Shown here piece after piece: positions 11,333 through 22,420 of a DNA stretch of 64,000 nucleotides; position 1 is the stretch's first letter; the number at the start of each line of letters is the position of its first letter. The DNA comes from Alitta virens. Taxonomy: Eukaryota; Annelida; Polychaeta; Phyllodocida; Nereididae. The stretch is taken from assembly GCA_932294295.1 (NCBI GenBank), contig OW028580.1:14759102-14823101 (forward strand). The letters run 5' to 3'. Position numbers and translations under genes: made by a program. Below the pieces are notes generated by a model, which saw only the letters and a program-made list of their open reading frames with translations, searched no databases and was not told where the DNA came from.

Positions 11333-11518
11333 GGGGGGAGGCCTAGCTCAGAAGTAGTGCTCTGGGCTTCCAACCGCTGGGTCCCGGGTTCGATTCCCGG
11401 TTTAGCCTAAGTTGGATGGCTGTTTCCTCCTTCGTCTCATTGCCTTGGGTCCTACCTGTCCTAATTAACCCAACTGGTGCAGAAATACAGGACATAAAGC
11501 CCTAATCACACACCCACC
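11333..11518 (+). mobile_element. SINE family B (tRNA-derived), near full length
   Basis: The head resembles a tRNA: an A-box-like TAGCTCAGAAGTAGTG is followed by a B-box GGTTCGATTCC inside GTCCCGGGTTCGATTCCCGG. The anticodon-loop region CTTCCAAC recalls tRNA-Gly(TCC), which is tentative. The body (TGTTTCCTCCTTCGTCTCAT) and tail (GTGCAGAAATACAGGACATA, AAAGCCCTAATCACAC) are shared with the minus-strand copy at 22421-22612, which shows this is a SINE and not a lone tRNA gene. The two boxes would form an internal RNA polymerase III promoter. Confidence 0.85.
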
Positions 11519-11526
11519 CATACCGC

Positions 11527-11777
11527 TGCAATAGAGTCTTTTCACTGAACAGCCCTGAATTCAGCAGGACATAAGTCTTTCCTCTTCTCTTATTACTCAT
11601 TTTGCTTTTCAAATATACATTAAAATGCACTAAAAAATACTGCTGCTAGGATGCACCTCGCTTCAGCCAATCACACCCAAGGGTGAGAACTTTTTCAGCC
11701 AATAGAATTGCAGTATTCTGTTTTAGCCACCTGGTGGAAATACAGAGAACCTTCAGTGAAAATCCACTATTAGTCTG
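11527..11777 (-). mobile_element. MITE family M1, copy 1
   Basis: The ends share an inverted TTTTCACTGA (near 11539, and as TCAGTGAAAATCC near 11754). The interior (GCACTAAAAAATACTGCTGC, TTCAGCCAATCACA, CAGCCAATAGAATTGCAGT) occurs in reverse complement at 47806-48132. No coding capacity. The superfamily cannot be assigned from what is visible. Confidence 0.75.
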
Positions 11778-12028
11778 TTAGCTGCATGGTGCCATTATAA
11801 TAAATAGTAACATCCCCACACCACCATTACCATGCTATATGGTGTAATACCGTGGTATTTTCAGATAATACCAGAATGCATTTCTATCATGTAATTCAGT
11901 AATGCAATAATATGCAATTTACAGTTATACAGTTATAAATAGTGGATGGTGAGGAGGAGACCAATATGATGTTTTACTGGCCGAAGCTAGTGATATTGTG
12001 AGGGGCGTAGCTTGTATGGTCATAATAA
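11778..12028. other. spacer with a possible fragment of dispersed repeat F
   Basis: GTGGATGGTGAGGAGGAGAC near 11942 weakly resembles the repeat also seen at 31430-31690 and 38112-38232. Otherwise nothing recognised. Confidence 0.4.
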
Positions 12029-12492
12029 TTAAATTTTCCAATAACCTTTATGGCTTTCTTTCGTATAATTAGTAGTTTTTTTAGATTGCCAGCCCCAAAT
12101 TATAAGGCCGTAGTTAAAAAGAAGTAGCATTAAAATTGATAAAATTATGAATATTTCGATATTTATTAATTTGTTCATTAATCCAATATTTTTAGAGACC
12201 TTTTTAGATATCATGTGAATATGGTTATTCCATTTCAGATGTTTATTGAGCATCAAACCCAGGAAATTGAAGTTATCAATAAATTCTAGTTTGGTATTTT
12301 TTATGTATAGGTTAGGTATTATAACATTTCTTTGGGGAGAATGGAATATCATAACTTTAGTTTAAATTGATGGACAATTTATTCAAGTCATTAATTGCAT
12401 TCAACAATATCTATGTTAATATCGGTTTCATGATTATGTCCGAAAGAATTCACTTTGGCTTAAAGAGTAGTGTCATCAGCATATATTATGGG
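12029..12492 (-). pseudogene. LINE reverse transcriptase fragment (CR1/Jockey-like)
   Basis: Reading the minus strand from 12492, one frame gives FYPIIYADDTTL. This contains the YADD box of reverse transcriptases, in which the two aspartates coordinate catalytic metal. After stops in the decayed middle, an open frame from 12352 reads MIFHSPQRNVIIPNLYIKN, then FLGLMLNKHLKWNNHI, then ISKKVSKNIGLMNKL. These are the thumb-side motifs typical of CR1/L2/Jockey-type non-LTR elements (FLGhhLD..L.W..HI). Everything upstream of YADD is missing and replaced by the 8-bp minisatellite. Endonuclease and C-terminal parts are absent. This is a dead fragment. The clade assignment is tentative. Confidence 0.85.
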
Positions 12493-12510
12493 ATAGAAGT
12501 ATTTAGTGGC

Positions 12511-13056
12511 TGCTGTAATACAGTATTACAGCAGTACAGTAATACAGTAGTTCAGCAGTACAGTAATACAGCAGTACAGCAGTAATACAGTAATACAGCA
12601 GTACAGTAATACACTAATACAGCAGTACAGCAGTACAGCAGTACAGTAACACATTAATACAGCAATACCGCAGTACAGTACAGTATTACAGTAATACAGC
12701 AGTACAGCATTACAGTAATACAGTAATACAATGATAAAGTAATACAGTAATACAGTAATACAGCAGTACAGCAGTACAGTAATACAGCAGTACAGTAACA
12801 CAGTAATACAGCAGTACAGTAACACAGTAATACAGCAGTACAGTAATACAGTAATACAGCAGCAGTACAGTAACACAGTAATACAGTAATACAGCAGTAC
12901 AGCAGTAATACAGTAATACAGCAGTACAGCAGTAATACAGTAATACAACAGTACAGTAATACAGTAATACAGCAGTACAGCAGTACAGTAACCCAGTAAT
13001 ACAGTAATACAGTAATTCAGTAATACAGTAATACAGTAATACAGTAATACAATCAA
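12511..13056. repeat. 8-bp minisatellite (TACAGYAR)n
   Basis: About 540 bases made of TACAGTAA and TACAGCAG units in irregular order, with shortened TACAG units. It abuts the truncated reverse transcriptase. Minus-strand frames rich in Leu, Tyr and Cys are artefacts of the repeat. Confidence 0.95.
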
Positions 13057-13631
13057 ACAGTGAGTATGTGCATACGTAAGTTGTGTCGTGAAAATTTATA
13101 GTTTTTACCAAATATATAATTGCGAGTGAGCCATAAATTGAGGTAAATTATATCAGTAGATAGTGAGGTTATCTTATGTCAAGATCTCCCTTTACATCAA
13201 TATATTTTCTACATAATGACACAAATCACTATGGGCTCACTCGGTAATAATGGATGGCCATAGCACCATGCCTTGAGGCATCTCCAAATATAGCCATAGA
13301 CCTCACTGCAGGTTATATCAATGCCCCGAAATTGCAGTTGATAGAAGCATCTGAATGGTCCCTATATCATGATTGGTGGCAGATTGCAATTTAGGTCTGC
13401 ATCAATACAGGAACGAGGCTTTTATGTGAAAGTAATCACACACACCTGATGTCTTTGCAAATGGTATGGTCAGCATAATAATGCAAGATGGTCTATCAAT
13501 GGAAACTGTATGGCAAAAGTAAATGTCAATTTAATGTCATAGCCCAAGTGCCCGTGTTTACTATATGAATGATTTTCCATATGACTCAGTCATGCGAAAG
13601 AGGGAATGATTCTCCAGTATACCGAAAGAAA
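13057..13631. other. unassigned spacer
   Basis: Mixed-composition sequence without recognisable gene, RNA or repeat. Confidence 0.6.
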
Positions 13632-13694
13632 GTAGCAGTAGTTGTAGTAGAAGTAGTAGTCGTAGTAGTAGTAGTAGTTGTAGTAGTAGTAGTC

Positions 13695-13730
<36 letters not shown>

Positions 13731-13731
13731 C

Positions 13732-13763
<32 letters not shown>

Positions 13764-13764
13764 C

Positions 13765-13809
<45 letters not shown>

Positions 13810-13850
13810 AAGTAGTAGTAGTAGTAGCTGTGGCAGTAGTAGTAGTAGAT

Positions 13851-13927
<77 letters not shown>

Positions 13928-13950
13928 CAGTAGTTGTAGTAGTTGTAGTA

Positions 13951-13984
<34 letters not shown>

Positions 13985-14080
13985 AAGTAGTAGAAGTAAT
14001 AGTAGTAGTAGTAGTAGTAGCAGTAGTAGTAGTAGTAGTAGAAGTAGTAGTAGTAGCAGTAGTGGATGTAGTAATAGTAT

Positions 14081-14112
<32 letters not shown>

Positions 14113-14131
14113 TCAGTAGTAGTAGTGGTAA
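13632..14131. repeat. (TAG)n trinucleotide array, about 500 bp
   Basis: Almost pure TAG with scattered variants (TTG, AAG, CAG). The poly-Val, poly-Ser, poly-Thr and poly-Leu frames on both strands are artefacts. Confidence 0.97.
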
Positions 14132-14176
14132 TCTGACTTGTATTAAAATTACTGTCATCATCTATTTATTTCTATT

Positions 14177-14390
14177 AGTGTCCATGCTGAGGCAAGTAAA
14201 ATACCTTACTCATAGGGTAAATTTGCAACATGGTGTGGACTCCAGGCTTTATCATTGCATTTTTACACTTGCCTCCGGTGTCAGCAGCTGGCTGACAGTG
14301 CGGATGAACTAATAAGCTGGCCAAGCTTAAGATCCAGCAGCATTGAGACTTTAGATTTGCTACCTATCTATCTATCTATCTATCTATCAG
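14177..14390 (+). mobile_element. SINE family A fragment plus (CTAT)n tail
   Basis: Contains the family core: CCATGCTGAGGCAAGTAAAA, then GGGTAAATTTGCAACATGG, then TGGACTCCAGGCTTTATCAT, ending CAGCATTGAGACTTTAG. It is followed directly by a short (CTAT) run at 14363-14388. The tRNA-like head is missing. Confidence 0.75.
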
Positions 14391-14597
14391 TTTCTCAAAT
14401 TATTAGAATGCGGTTTGGAATTTCCAAAAACAGCGTCCAAAAATCACAACTATATTTCAATTTTAAACCCCACCCACAATTAAGTGACAAAATGATTGAC
14501 AGTTGTTTTCATTAAAGCCAAGTACATTACGCGAATTGTTAAGTGGGTTCTTTAAATCGGTGATTGTCAACAATTAAACGTAATTGTCTGTTACTTA
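14391..14597. other. spacer ending in TTA target site
   Basis: Nothing recognised. The TTA at 14595-14597 is the left target-site duplication of the next element. Confidence 0.6.
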
Positions 14598-14717
14598 AGC
14601 CCCTGTCACACGGGCCGGTTGTGCCGTAGTGAACCCGTAGTATTACGTAATAGTTATGTAACAGCTCTTTCCGCCGGTTTGGCGACCGGTTCTGGCAGCA
14701 AAAAGGGGCGGGGCAGC

Positions 14718-14965
14718 ACCCGCCGGGTTACCCGCCGGGTGCTACGGGTAACCCGCCGGGATACCCGCCGGCTTCCACGGTTGCCTCGGCGGGTTCTACG
14801 GGTGCCTCGGCGGGTTCTACGGGTTACTCGGCGGGTTCTACGGGTTACTCGGCGGGTTCTACGGGTTACTCGGCGGGTTCTACGGGTTACTCGGCGGGTT
14901 CTACGTGTTACTCGCCGAGTTGTAGGAGTAAGCAGGCGAGTAGTAGGAGTAACTCGCAGCTTCCA
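14718..14965. repeat. left subterminal 21-bp GC-rich array
   Basis: Tandem copies built on CGGCGGGTTCTACGGGTTACT, earlier units with variant endings (GTGCCT, GATACC) and later ones decaying. It is strikingly CpG-rich against the AT-rich surroundings. It is part of the fold-back element and is probably a protein-binding array (inference). Confidence 0.85.
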
Positions 14966-15514
14966 GGAGTATACTTTAAAAGGCTGCTGCTCCCCTAATA
15001 TTAGTCCGATTTTCGTTAAATAAGAACTAAAATTGTAGTATAGTTTATAATGATTCCATACCTGTTTTCGGATCGAAAATATACCAAATATTAAGCGAGT
15101 TATTCGTCTGAGAAGGTAGCTAGGTTGGCGGAGGCAAACAGTGGTGCTCTCGCAGACGTCCGCGCCGGGACTGTATCAATGCTGTTGCTCCCCTAATATT
15201 AGTCCGATTTTCGTCAAATAAAGACTGGATTGTAGTATAATTCATATTGACTCCATAGGTGTTTTCGGATTGAAAATAGACCAAATATTAAGCGAGATAT
15301 TCGTCTGAGAAGGCAGCAAGGTGCTCTGTGTATGTTCATGACTTGAATGGTGTGGTCAATATTTTTTACCATTATATATACATTGTCTGGATGAGCTTTA
15401 TTGCAATTAATTTCTACTCATTCTGCCAACTGGCCAATGGGAAGGACTTTTCCTTTGGTTTTGTAAAGTCAATTAACCTATATATGTAATAGCAATCTGC
15501 CTTGACCGTTATGT

Positions 15515-15730
15515 CAATTGCTATTAGCATTTTGAATAATACAAAGAATGGGGTAAGTCATGCTTTTTCATCATTGATCACAAGCATGAATTGAAATCAT
15601 TGATCACAAGCATGAATTGAAATTCTGAATTGACCGTTATGTCAATTGCTATTAACATTTTGAATAATACAAAGAATGGGGTAAGTCATGCTTTTTCATC
15701 ATTGATCACAAGCATTAATTGAAGTTCTGA
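15515..15730 (+). repeat. direct repeat of about 90 bp inside fold-back core
   Basis: The segment with GTTATGTCAATTGCTATTA, AATACAAAGAATGGGGTAAG and CATCATTGATCACAAGCAT occurs twice, about 120 bp apart. A third, diverged inverted relative lies on the right arm near 16625-16695. Confidence 0.85.
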
Positions 15731-17375
15731 ATTTCAACTGATTCCTGTTTAATATGCATATTAAAGAGGGAGATTGTTTTGATCATGGATGGAACATGCA
15801 ATATCAATATTAATTTCAGTTGGATTATTTTCAGAAACAACAACGAAATATTGATAATTTATATAAACTAGAGTATATCTATCTATAGATAGTTGTTATA
15901 GCTCCATGGACATCTTTATCAAGTCGGAATTTTATTGGCAACAAGCAAACAAACATTGTTTTATTTTCGTTTTTTATTGATTACGAATTAATGAATTATT
16001 GATAGTAACATATTATTAGGTGAAGAGCTTATAACTATCTGTCTATCTACATATCTATATTCTATGAGGTATTACTAACTTTATTAATAAGAATATTCTT
16101 GTTTGTGCCTAGTTTACTCCATTAATTTTCCCCACCTTAACTATTATATAAATTCTACACATTTCCCTGAATAATTCAGTCTTTATTTGACGAAAATCGA
16201 ATATGTGATAGACTGATAGTTTAGATAGACAGATAGATTCATATGCTTATTATATAATATAGAATATCTAGCTTAATATTTGGTCCAAATAAGTACATAA
16301 AAAATAGCAAATAAAATCACAGATCAAATCACAAATACTAATTACAATATCAATATTACATTTAAATTTTACAAAAATATACACAAAAAGATAAGAATGT
16401 TCACATGTATAAAAAAAATACCAATATACAAATATAATCATTGCCTGGTAATTACAATACAATATATTGTTTTTAATTAATGAAAGCAATTACATCTTTT
16501 TGTAATTGTGAATGACAATCAAGACAATGTCATATTACTGTGTCATCTTTGAACAAACTATGAAATGACAGGTCAAAGAACCCCAATTTAGGCAATTAGG
16601 CAATTGACACATGTATTGAGCATTTGCTGTATTCTCTACACCCATTCTTTATATCATTCAAAATGCTATTAGCAATTGACATAACGGTCATGGCAGTTGG
16701 CAGAATGAGTAGAAATGAATTGCAATAAAGCTCATCCAAACAATGTATATATATCATGGTCAAAAATATTGACCACACCATTCAAGTCATGACCATACAC
16801 AGAGCACCTGGCCGCCAGAGAACTGCATTCTCAGATGAATATCTCGCTTAATATTTGGTCTATTTTCAATCCGAAAACATGATGGAATCAGTATGAACTA
16901 TGCTACAATACAGTTTTAATTTGACGAAAATCGGACTAATATTAGGGGAGCAGCAGCATTTTAAAGAAGGGCTCAGCCCTTCTGCATTGATAGAGTCAGG
17001 GCGCGGACGTCTGCGAGAGCACCACTGTTTGCCTCCGCCAACCTAGCTACCTTCTCAGACGAATATCTCGCTTAATATTTGGTCTATTTTCAATCCGAAA
17101 ACACGTATGGAATCAGTATGATTTATACTACAATTCAGTCCTGATTTGACGTAAATCGGATTAATATAAATGGAGCAGCAGCCGCCGCAAGACAACTGCC
17201 TTCTCAGACAAATATCTCGCTTAATATTCGGGTTTTTTTAAATCCGAAAATACGTATGGAATCAGTATGAGATATACTGCCATTCAGTCTTTATTTGAGG
17301 AAAATCGGACTAATATTAGAGGAGCAGCAGCTTTTTAAAGTATATACCTCCCTGCCTACGCTGACGCTGGTACCA

Positions 17376-17602
17376 AAAAGCCGGCGGGTTACACGTGAAA
17401 GCCGGCGGGTTACACGTGAAAGCCGGCGGGTTGCCCGTGAAAGCCGGCGGGTTACCCGTAGAACCCCTCAACAAGCCGCCGGGGTGAAATTAGGGACGAA
17501 TAATTCGCCGGGTTCTACGGGCCACCCGCCGGGTTCTACGGGCCACCCGCCGGGTTCTACGGGCCACCCGCCGGGTTCCACGGGCCACCCGCCGGCTTCC
17601 AC
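17376..17602. repeat. right subterminal 21-bp GC-rich arrays
   Basis: Two adjacent arrays: four units of GCCGGCGGGTTACACGTGAAA, then about five units of CCGGGTTCTACGGGCCACC. They share the GGGTTCTACGGG core with the left subterminal array. They end in an 18-base T run (17605-17622). Confidence 0.9.
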
Positions 17603-17852
17603 GGTTTTTTTTTTTTTTTTTTACACCCGTGAGATTTCTACGGTTGTGCCATGCAAGCATGGCACAACCGGCTACCGGGGCCGGGTTTCGCGGCTTGGCC
17701 AAGGGTCCCACGGGTGCTTGACGGGTATCCACGGGTATCCACGGGTGGCCGTATTGGGGCCGCCGGCTTCGAGCCGGGTAGCGATTTCCGCAACTATTAC
17801 GTAATACTACGGGTTCACTACGGCACAACCGGCCCGTGTGACAGGGGCTTTA

Positions 17853-18488
17853 AAGGCGATAACTGCCAATCAAGCAAGTCACTTATATTTTAATTTGTGA
17901 AAATAATTTATGGCACTTGTCACTCTTAAATAACAATTGATCTGGGTATTTAAGACTACTTTTAAAATAATATTTACTGTGAGGTGGATTTTAAAGATGA
18001 CAAATTTGAAGTTTTCTCTTTTGCAATTCACACAATTGTAGTAGTATTTATCTATTTTATTGTCAATTTATTTTAATATATTTTACAGGTAGAATTATAA
18101 TATAATATATACAAATATACAAAAAAGGAAGGATAAAATCATCTATAAAACATTAAAAATTAAATCATTTGTCTCATTACAGTGGGAAAAAATACATTTT
18201 ACCCTTCCTTTTAAACTCATCAATTAGTTTTGGACCCGGATATCCCTAATACTAGTAGTAGTAGTGACTATGCTATCACACAATTACTAAACTGTTTGAA
18301 AATTGAATCCAGTCTCTCATAAAAGTTGGCCAAAAGTTTTACCAACAAACCACCCAATGTGTGAGCAATTATCAAGACTTATATTAGCGGTAAACAGGTA
18401 AAAAGCCTGATTGGTGATCTTAATTTTGAAGTTGCCCCAATAAAGAGCTGGTTGAATATATGACAAGGCTAAAAAATCTAAAAAATAG
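17853..18488. other. unassigned AT-rich spacer
   Basis: Holds a short TAG run near 18253-18266. No gene, RNA or repeat otherwise recognised. Confidence 0.6.
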
Positions 18489-18566
18489 GTTATTGGCTGG
18501 TGCGAGCGTGGGTGTATTAATCTAACAAAATTGATAGGAAATGTTGCCAACAGTCTGATATCTATA
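18489..18566 (-). repeat. inverted copy of the repeat at 11219-11297
   Basis: Reverse complement of that segment, including GGTGCGAGCGTGGGTGTATT and TTGATAGGAAATGTTGCC. Confidence 0.85.
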
Positions 18567-18944
18567 GCTTTCTCACATGAAACTTTTTTTTTCAATCAGT
18601 AACAGATTAGCTAAAACTTAAACCAATTACATCCAATTACATGCATGGCAGGGACTGTTTAATTTACACAATCCTTGGAGTTCTATTTGGCATTTTAAAG
18701 AGTCCCTCCCAAGGCTTTCAACGCTGCTTTGCGCAGCAGAAATTGTCTGCTTAGTTCAACCATTTATTCCCCAATTACAGAATTTTCACGTGAAATAGCG
18801 GGTGATACAGGCCGGGTGATCTGCATTCCATATCACACAAAATGACGTTCGTACATTGCTCATAAAAGGAACCCAGGATGTTTCCACGCACCCATCCTCT
18901 GATCTGTCAAAACAGATCAGAGACCTTTCCCTATAATATCACCT
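18567..18944. other. spacer with a perfect 11-bp hairpin
   Basis: At 18897-18922, CTCTGATCTGT and its exact complement flank a 4-base loop. A second short self-complementary run, CTGCTTTGCGCAGCAG, lies near 18732. No gene seen. Confidence 0.7.
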
Positions 18945-19070
18945 GTTGCCATAGGCAGACTTAATGATGAGATGATAAGGCTTGGGTGTTCAGAACATGC
19001 CTGACATTTACTGCATAGGTGGGGTTAATCACTTGTCCCAGCATAGAAACAGAGTATGACACTTGTCATG
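18945..19070 (-). mobile_element. SINE family A fragment
   Basis: Minus-orientation core: GCAGACTTAATGATGAGATG, then ATAGGTGGGGTTAATCAC and CAGCATAGAAACAGAGTA. Diverged and truncated at both ends. Confidence 0.7.
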
Positions 19071-19354
19071 GCCACACCCCAACCTAAAAATAACCTAATA
19101 ATTTCATTTACCAGTATTTTATATTTCAGAGTTAAAAATACAGTGTAAATGATCTCACATTTTCTTGTTTATTTTATTAGGTTTTTAGAACTTATCAGTA
19201 ATGATACAATGGTGCTATGAATTACAATATGAATATCTTATAAACAAATATGGAATCAAAGTTCCTGAATATTAAAAGATTGAACAACTATAATTATGAT
19301 AATGAATATGATGTGAGTGTGAATGGCTGATTGTGTATGTAATATGGATTAATG

Positions 19355-19580
19355 AATGAATGATAAAGTAAATAAATAAATATAAGTTAAGTAAAATAAG
19401 ATAATAAGATAAATAAATTGCATTAATGTAATACAGATAAACACCATTATTTTACTGTGACACTGTTAAGATCGGCAAAATGTTTGACTCTTAATCTAAA
19501 AATCTAATCTAATCTAATCTAATCTAATCTAATCTAATCTAATCTAATCTAATCTAATTTCATCTCATCTCTTATCTTAC
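19355..19580. repeat. AATA-rich run and (AATCT)n pentanucleotide array
   Basis: AATAAATA-like sequence at about 19365-19415 is followed by roughly a dozen AATCT units at 19494-19557. A run of TCATCTCATCTC decay products closes it. No gene nearby. Confidence 0.9.
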
Positions 19581-20160
19581 CTCATCTTAGTAAGTGTTTT
19601 AACTGTAATAAAAACGATATTTTTCTGAAACCATGAAACACTGCTACCAGTTTCTGTAAATCACTGCCGTAAATCTCTCCTAATTAACCATTTTAACTCA
19701 AAGTTTTTAGATTACAGTGCCCGTAAATTTTCTCGAAACACCTGCTTTTAACACCTTCCTGAAAAGTTAATTTGCTGACTCTTAAAGAGAATAAATGGCT
19801 GCCATAAAACACGAAGAAGATATAAATGTCGCAGGATTTGATGAATTAAGGCGATAATTCTGTTGTCATGACAACCTTTGTAAAATGTCAAGATTAAGTA
19901 CCCCACAGTGAAGAATTATTCAGGTTGTGTGGTTTAGCTGAATAGTTTTTGGGTGGGGTTGTTTTCATGGGAATTTTGTTACTGCCATAAAATAAATTGA
20001 AATAAATAAACATACTTTTTGGTATGTAAAAAATAACGGAAATTGAAGATATGTTATTTACCCCATTTGTGGGGTATTTTATTTCCTCAGGATATAAACA
20101 GTAAATATATATATTCAAATGCATTGGTTTAGTCTGTTGCACTGCTCAAGCTGGCATGAC
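19581..20160. other. unassigned AT-rich spacer
   Basis: Nothing recognised on either strand. The minus frame at 19894-20142 has no domain-like features. Confidence 0.55.
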
Positions 20161-20465
20161 TGTTCATGCTCGAGCCTTTCTCAACTCCCTCAGGAGTGTA
20201 CAACCGATCAGCAGCTATCGTAGTCAGCAAACAAAGACTCAGCACTCTATAATTACCATCACTGAGGATATAGTAGCATATATATAAGCCTATATAAAAA
20301 CAATATATTATTTTTAAATAGCCAAGTAGCCATTTAGGTGAACTGGTTTTAAGGAAGCTTCTCAGTTCATCTACGATATGGGTGGATTCGAACCTGTAAA
20401 CATGCACACACAGGTCCAACACCTTATCCACTAGGCTAATAAACACACAGTAGAGATCACAGCCA
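20161..20465 (-). mobile_element. SINE family C (tRNA-derived)
   Basis: Read on the minus strand, the head has an A-box-like TAGCCTAGTGGATAAGG and a B-box GGTTCGAATCCACC. The tail contains GGGAGTTGAGAAAGGCTC. The same tail and a tRNA-like head recur at 47085-47220. The long middle differs between the copies, so the family boundary is approximate. Confidence 0.65.
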
Positions 20466-20496
20466 ATCACAACTCTCATGTTAACAATTTTATAAG

Positions 20497-20605
20497 AATA
20501 TGCTTATAAAGTGCGGCCGAGCAAAACAGGATTTCGAACCTAGAACCTTCATAGGAGTTTGTTATTGCCTTTTAACCACTAGACCAGCCATTGGTAAAAC
20601 CAAAA
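20497..20605 (-). mobile_element. tRNA-like SINE head
   Basis: The minus strand reads TGGTCTAGTGGTTAAAAGG (A-box-like) and GGTTCTAGGTTCGAAATCC (B-box-like). Acceptor ends do not pair well, so a functional tRNA gene is unlikely. Confidence 0.55.
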
Positions 20606-22123
20606 ACGATGGACATGGGCTACAATGCAATGTAGCTTTTAGACTTTCATGCGATCGACATTTTAACAGCCAAAACAGCCCACGCGAGCAATGAATATGT
20701 TCTAATTTTAGTACTTTTGTTCCAATAACGTTTAATGACATAAATCTAAAACTGGGGTATTTTAGCAATAACACCATGTTGTTTATGCTTGCTGCGTTAG
20801 AATAGCGATGTTTCCATGGTATCTGATGAAAATTTAATATCAATTGACAACAAACAATGATTTGACAAATCTGTTTAAAGCTTCACTAATTCTCATTGAA
20901 AGAACAGCATGGCCAAATGAAAATATTAAATGGAATGTGTTCAGCTTTTGGAAAATCATTATGTAAATGCTGACTCAAATGATCACACAACATTGTGAAA
21001 TTGGGAAATATTTAAACCAAAGTGATGAATTATTTCTGTTATTGTTAACAACACAATGTAATAGAAAAAATGAATTTAACTCCACGATTAAGGGCACCTA
21101 CATGATTAAGGACACCTACATGAATTAACTATTTAAGTTGTATTACTATTAAAGTGGTATACAGTCTATTCTGTCAAATTTAAACAAAATAGTCTATTGT
21201 AAAAGTAAACTATATTTCTGACTGATTAGATAATCATCTACAGTTAGGTAAACAATCAGTAATTGAATTAAAACAAAGTACTATGAAATAAACATATCCT
21301 TATCTAAATTAGACAAAAATTGTATGGCAAATTATTTTATTTTATTTATAATACATGTATCATTGACTTTGCAAATAAATTAATAATTTACTATTTATGT
21401 CAGAGGTTATTTTACTTTTTTGTTACACCAAAGATACTAAGTTTAATTATGGTTATTCAGATGGTACACATTTTTACAAAGCCATGTTACTAAGTTCAAT
21501 TAGCTTTATTGTAACAGTTAATTTCAACTTATTAATCTTATAATCAATAATGAAGCAGGTTGTCCATGCAAAATTTTGACAATACAATCCAGTTTCACTT
21601 AAAATTCCAGCTATTGTATGAATATGACAAAAATGAAAGAAAAAGAGTCGTTATTGATCTGACTTCATTTTAATAATATTAGTTTGACATACAGTAGCCT
21701 GGCAGCAGTGCTGTCACATTTCGCTGTATTTTGCAACAGGTTGAATAAATATTTTCTGGACAGCATACACGCATCTGTGCCAACTATCACCATCTCACAT
21801 CAGTGAAAACTAGAAATTAGGTTTTAGCAGCGGTAATGGCTAAGTCATTCAGTGATAAATGTGACGAATGTTATAAATTGTTCTGTACAGAATTGATGTA
21901 AATATATTCATCTGGGTAGACCACGTGCGTTTGAATTTATGGATGTGTCAGCTGTACTATGTAATAATATTAGCTTGACATACAGTAGTAGCCTGTGCTG
22001 TCACTTTTCGCTGTATTTTGCAACCAGTATAAATGATAAATGACGCTAAGAAATAAATTCAGGCGCTCGTGGTGTAGACAACGTAGACAGTTTGTGTTGT
22101 TTCAAGCTAGGATATTCACTATT
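20606..22123. other. AT-rich region with small dispersed repeats
   Basis: A 65-base direct repeat (GACATACAGTAGCC, then TTCGCTGTATTTTGCAAC) lies at about 21675-21743 and 21962-22025. A segment at 20703-20752 (GTACTTTTGTTCCAATAACG) is inverted relative to 22148-22192. No gene seen. Confidence 0.65.
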
Positions 22124-22252
22124 GGATGCAGGACAAACTCGTTAAAGATTTATGTCATTAAATGTTATTGAAACGTAAGTACTAAAACTAGTCTTTATTT
22201 CACATTGAAGTCATTTAAATGTTCAGTCGTAAAATGAGTTTGTCCTGCATCA
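22124..22252. mobile_element. short MITE-like element
   Basis: Inverted ends ATGCAGGACAAACTCGTT (22126) and GAGTTTGTCCTGCAT (22236-22250) bound about 130 bases without coding capacity. The interior shares about 45 bases with 20703-20752 in opposite orientation. Superfamily not assignable. Confidence 0.6.
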
Positions 22253-22420
22253 AATAACAACATTAAGAAATTTTAAGAAGCAGCAGTTGAAATTGCCGAT
22301 TCAATTCATGGTAATGATGATTGTGAAAAAATATCAGCGTTTCAAGATTAGTAATAGCGTGTGCACTCTTTATTTATCAGTATAAATTAGATTAAGGTAG
22401 ATAGGAAGGATGTAAAACTG

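Larger units (their letters stand above)
14598..17849. mobile_element. 3.25-kb fold-back, non-autonomous Harbinger-type element
   Basis: Termini 14598-14655 and 17792-17849 are perfect 58-bp inverted repeats starting AGCCCCTGTCACACGGGCC, flanked by TTA on both sides (14595-14597, 17850-17852). A TTA duplication fits PIF/Harbinger elements, whose usual target duplication is TWA. Homology between halves continues far inside. The block with ATTAGTCCGATTTTCGT and GTTTTCGGATTGAAAATA and the block with GACTTGAATGGTGTGGTCAA on the left (to about 15560) return in reverse order on the right (from about 16640). The arms are therefore about 1 kb, enclosing an AT-rich core of about 1 kb. No coding region is present, so transposase would have to be supplied in trans. 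Superfamily assignment rests on TIR style and TTA only. Confidence 0.85.

Noticed and set aside
11341..11412. Functional tRNA gene
   Set aside because: Has A and B boxes, but stems pair poorly and the sequence continues into a SINE body repeated at 22421-22612.
12526..13111. 176- and 133-codon Cys/Leu/Tyr-rich minus ORFs
   Set aside because: They read the 8-bp minisatellite. No composition shift or domain outside the repeat.
13569..14312. Long plus and minus frames of poly-Val/Ser or poly-Leu/Thr
   Set aside because: They are translations of the TAG array in all frames.
14619..15023. Arg/Val-rich ORF over 14.6-15.0 kb and its counterpart at 17295-17828
   Set aside because: They translate the 21-bp subterminal arrays of the fold-back element.
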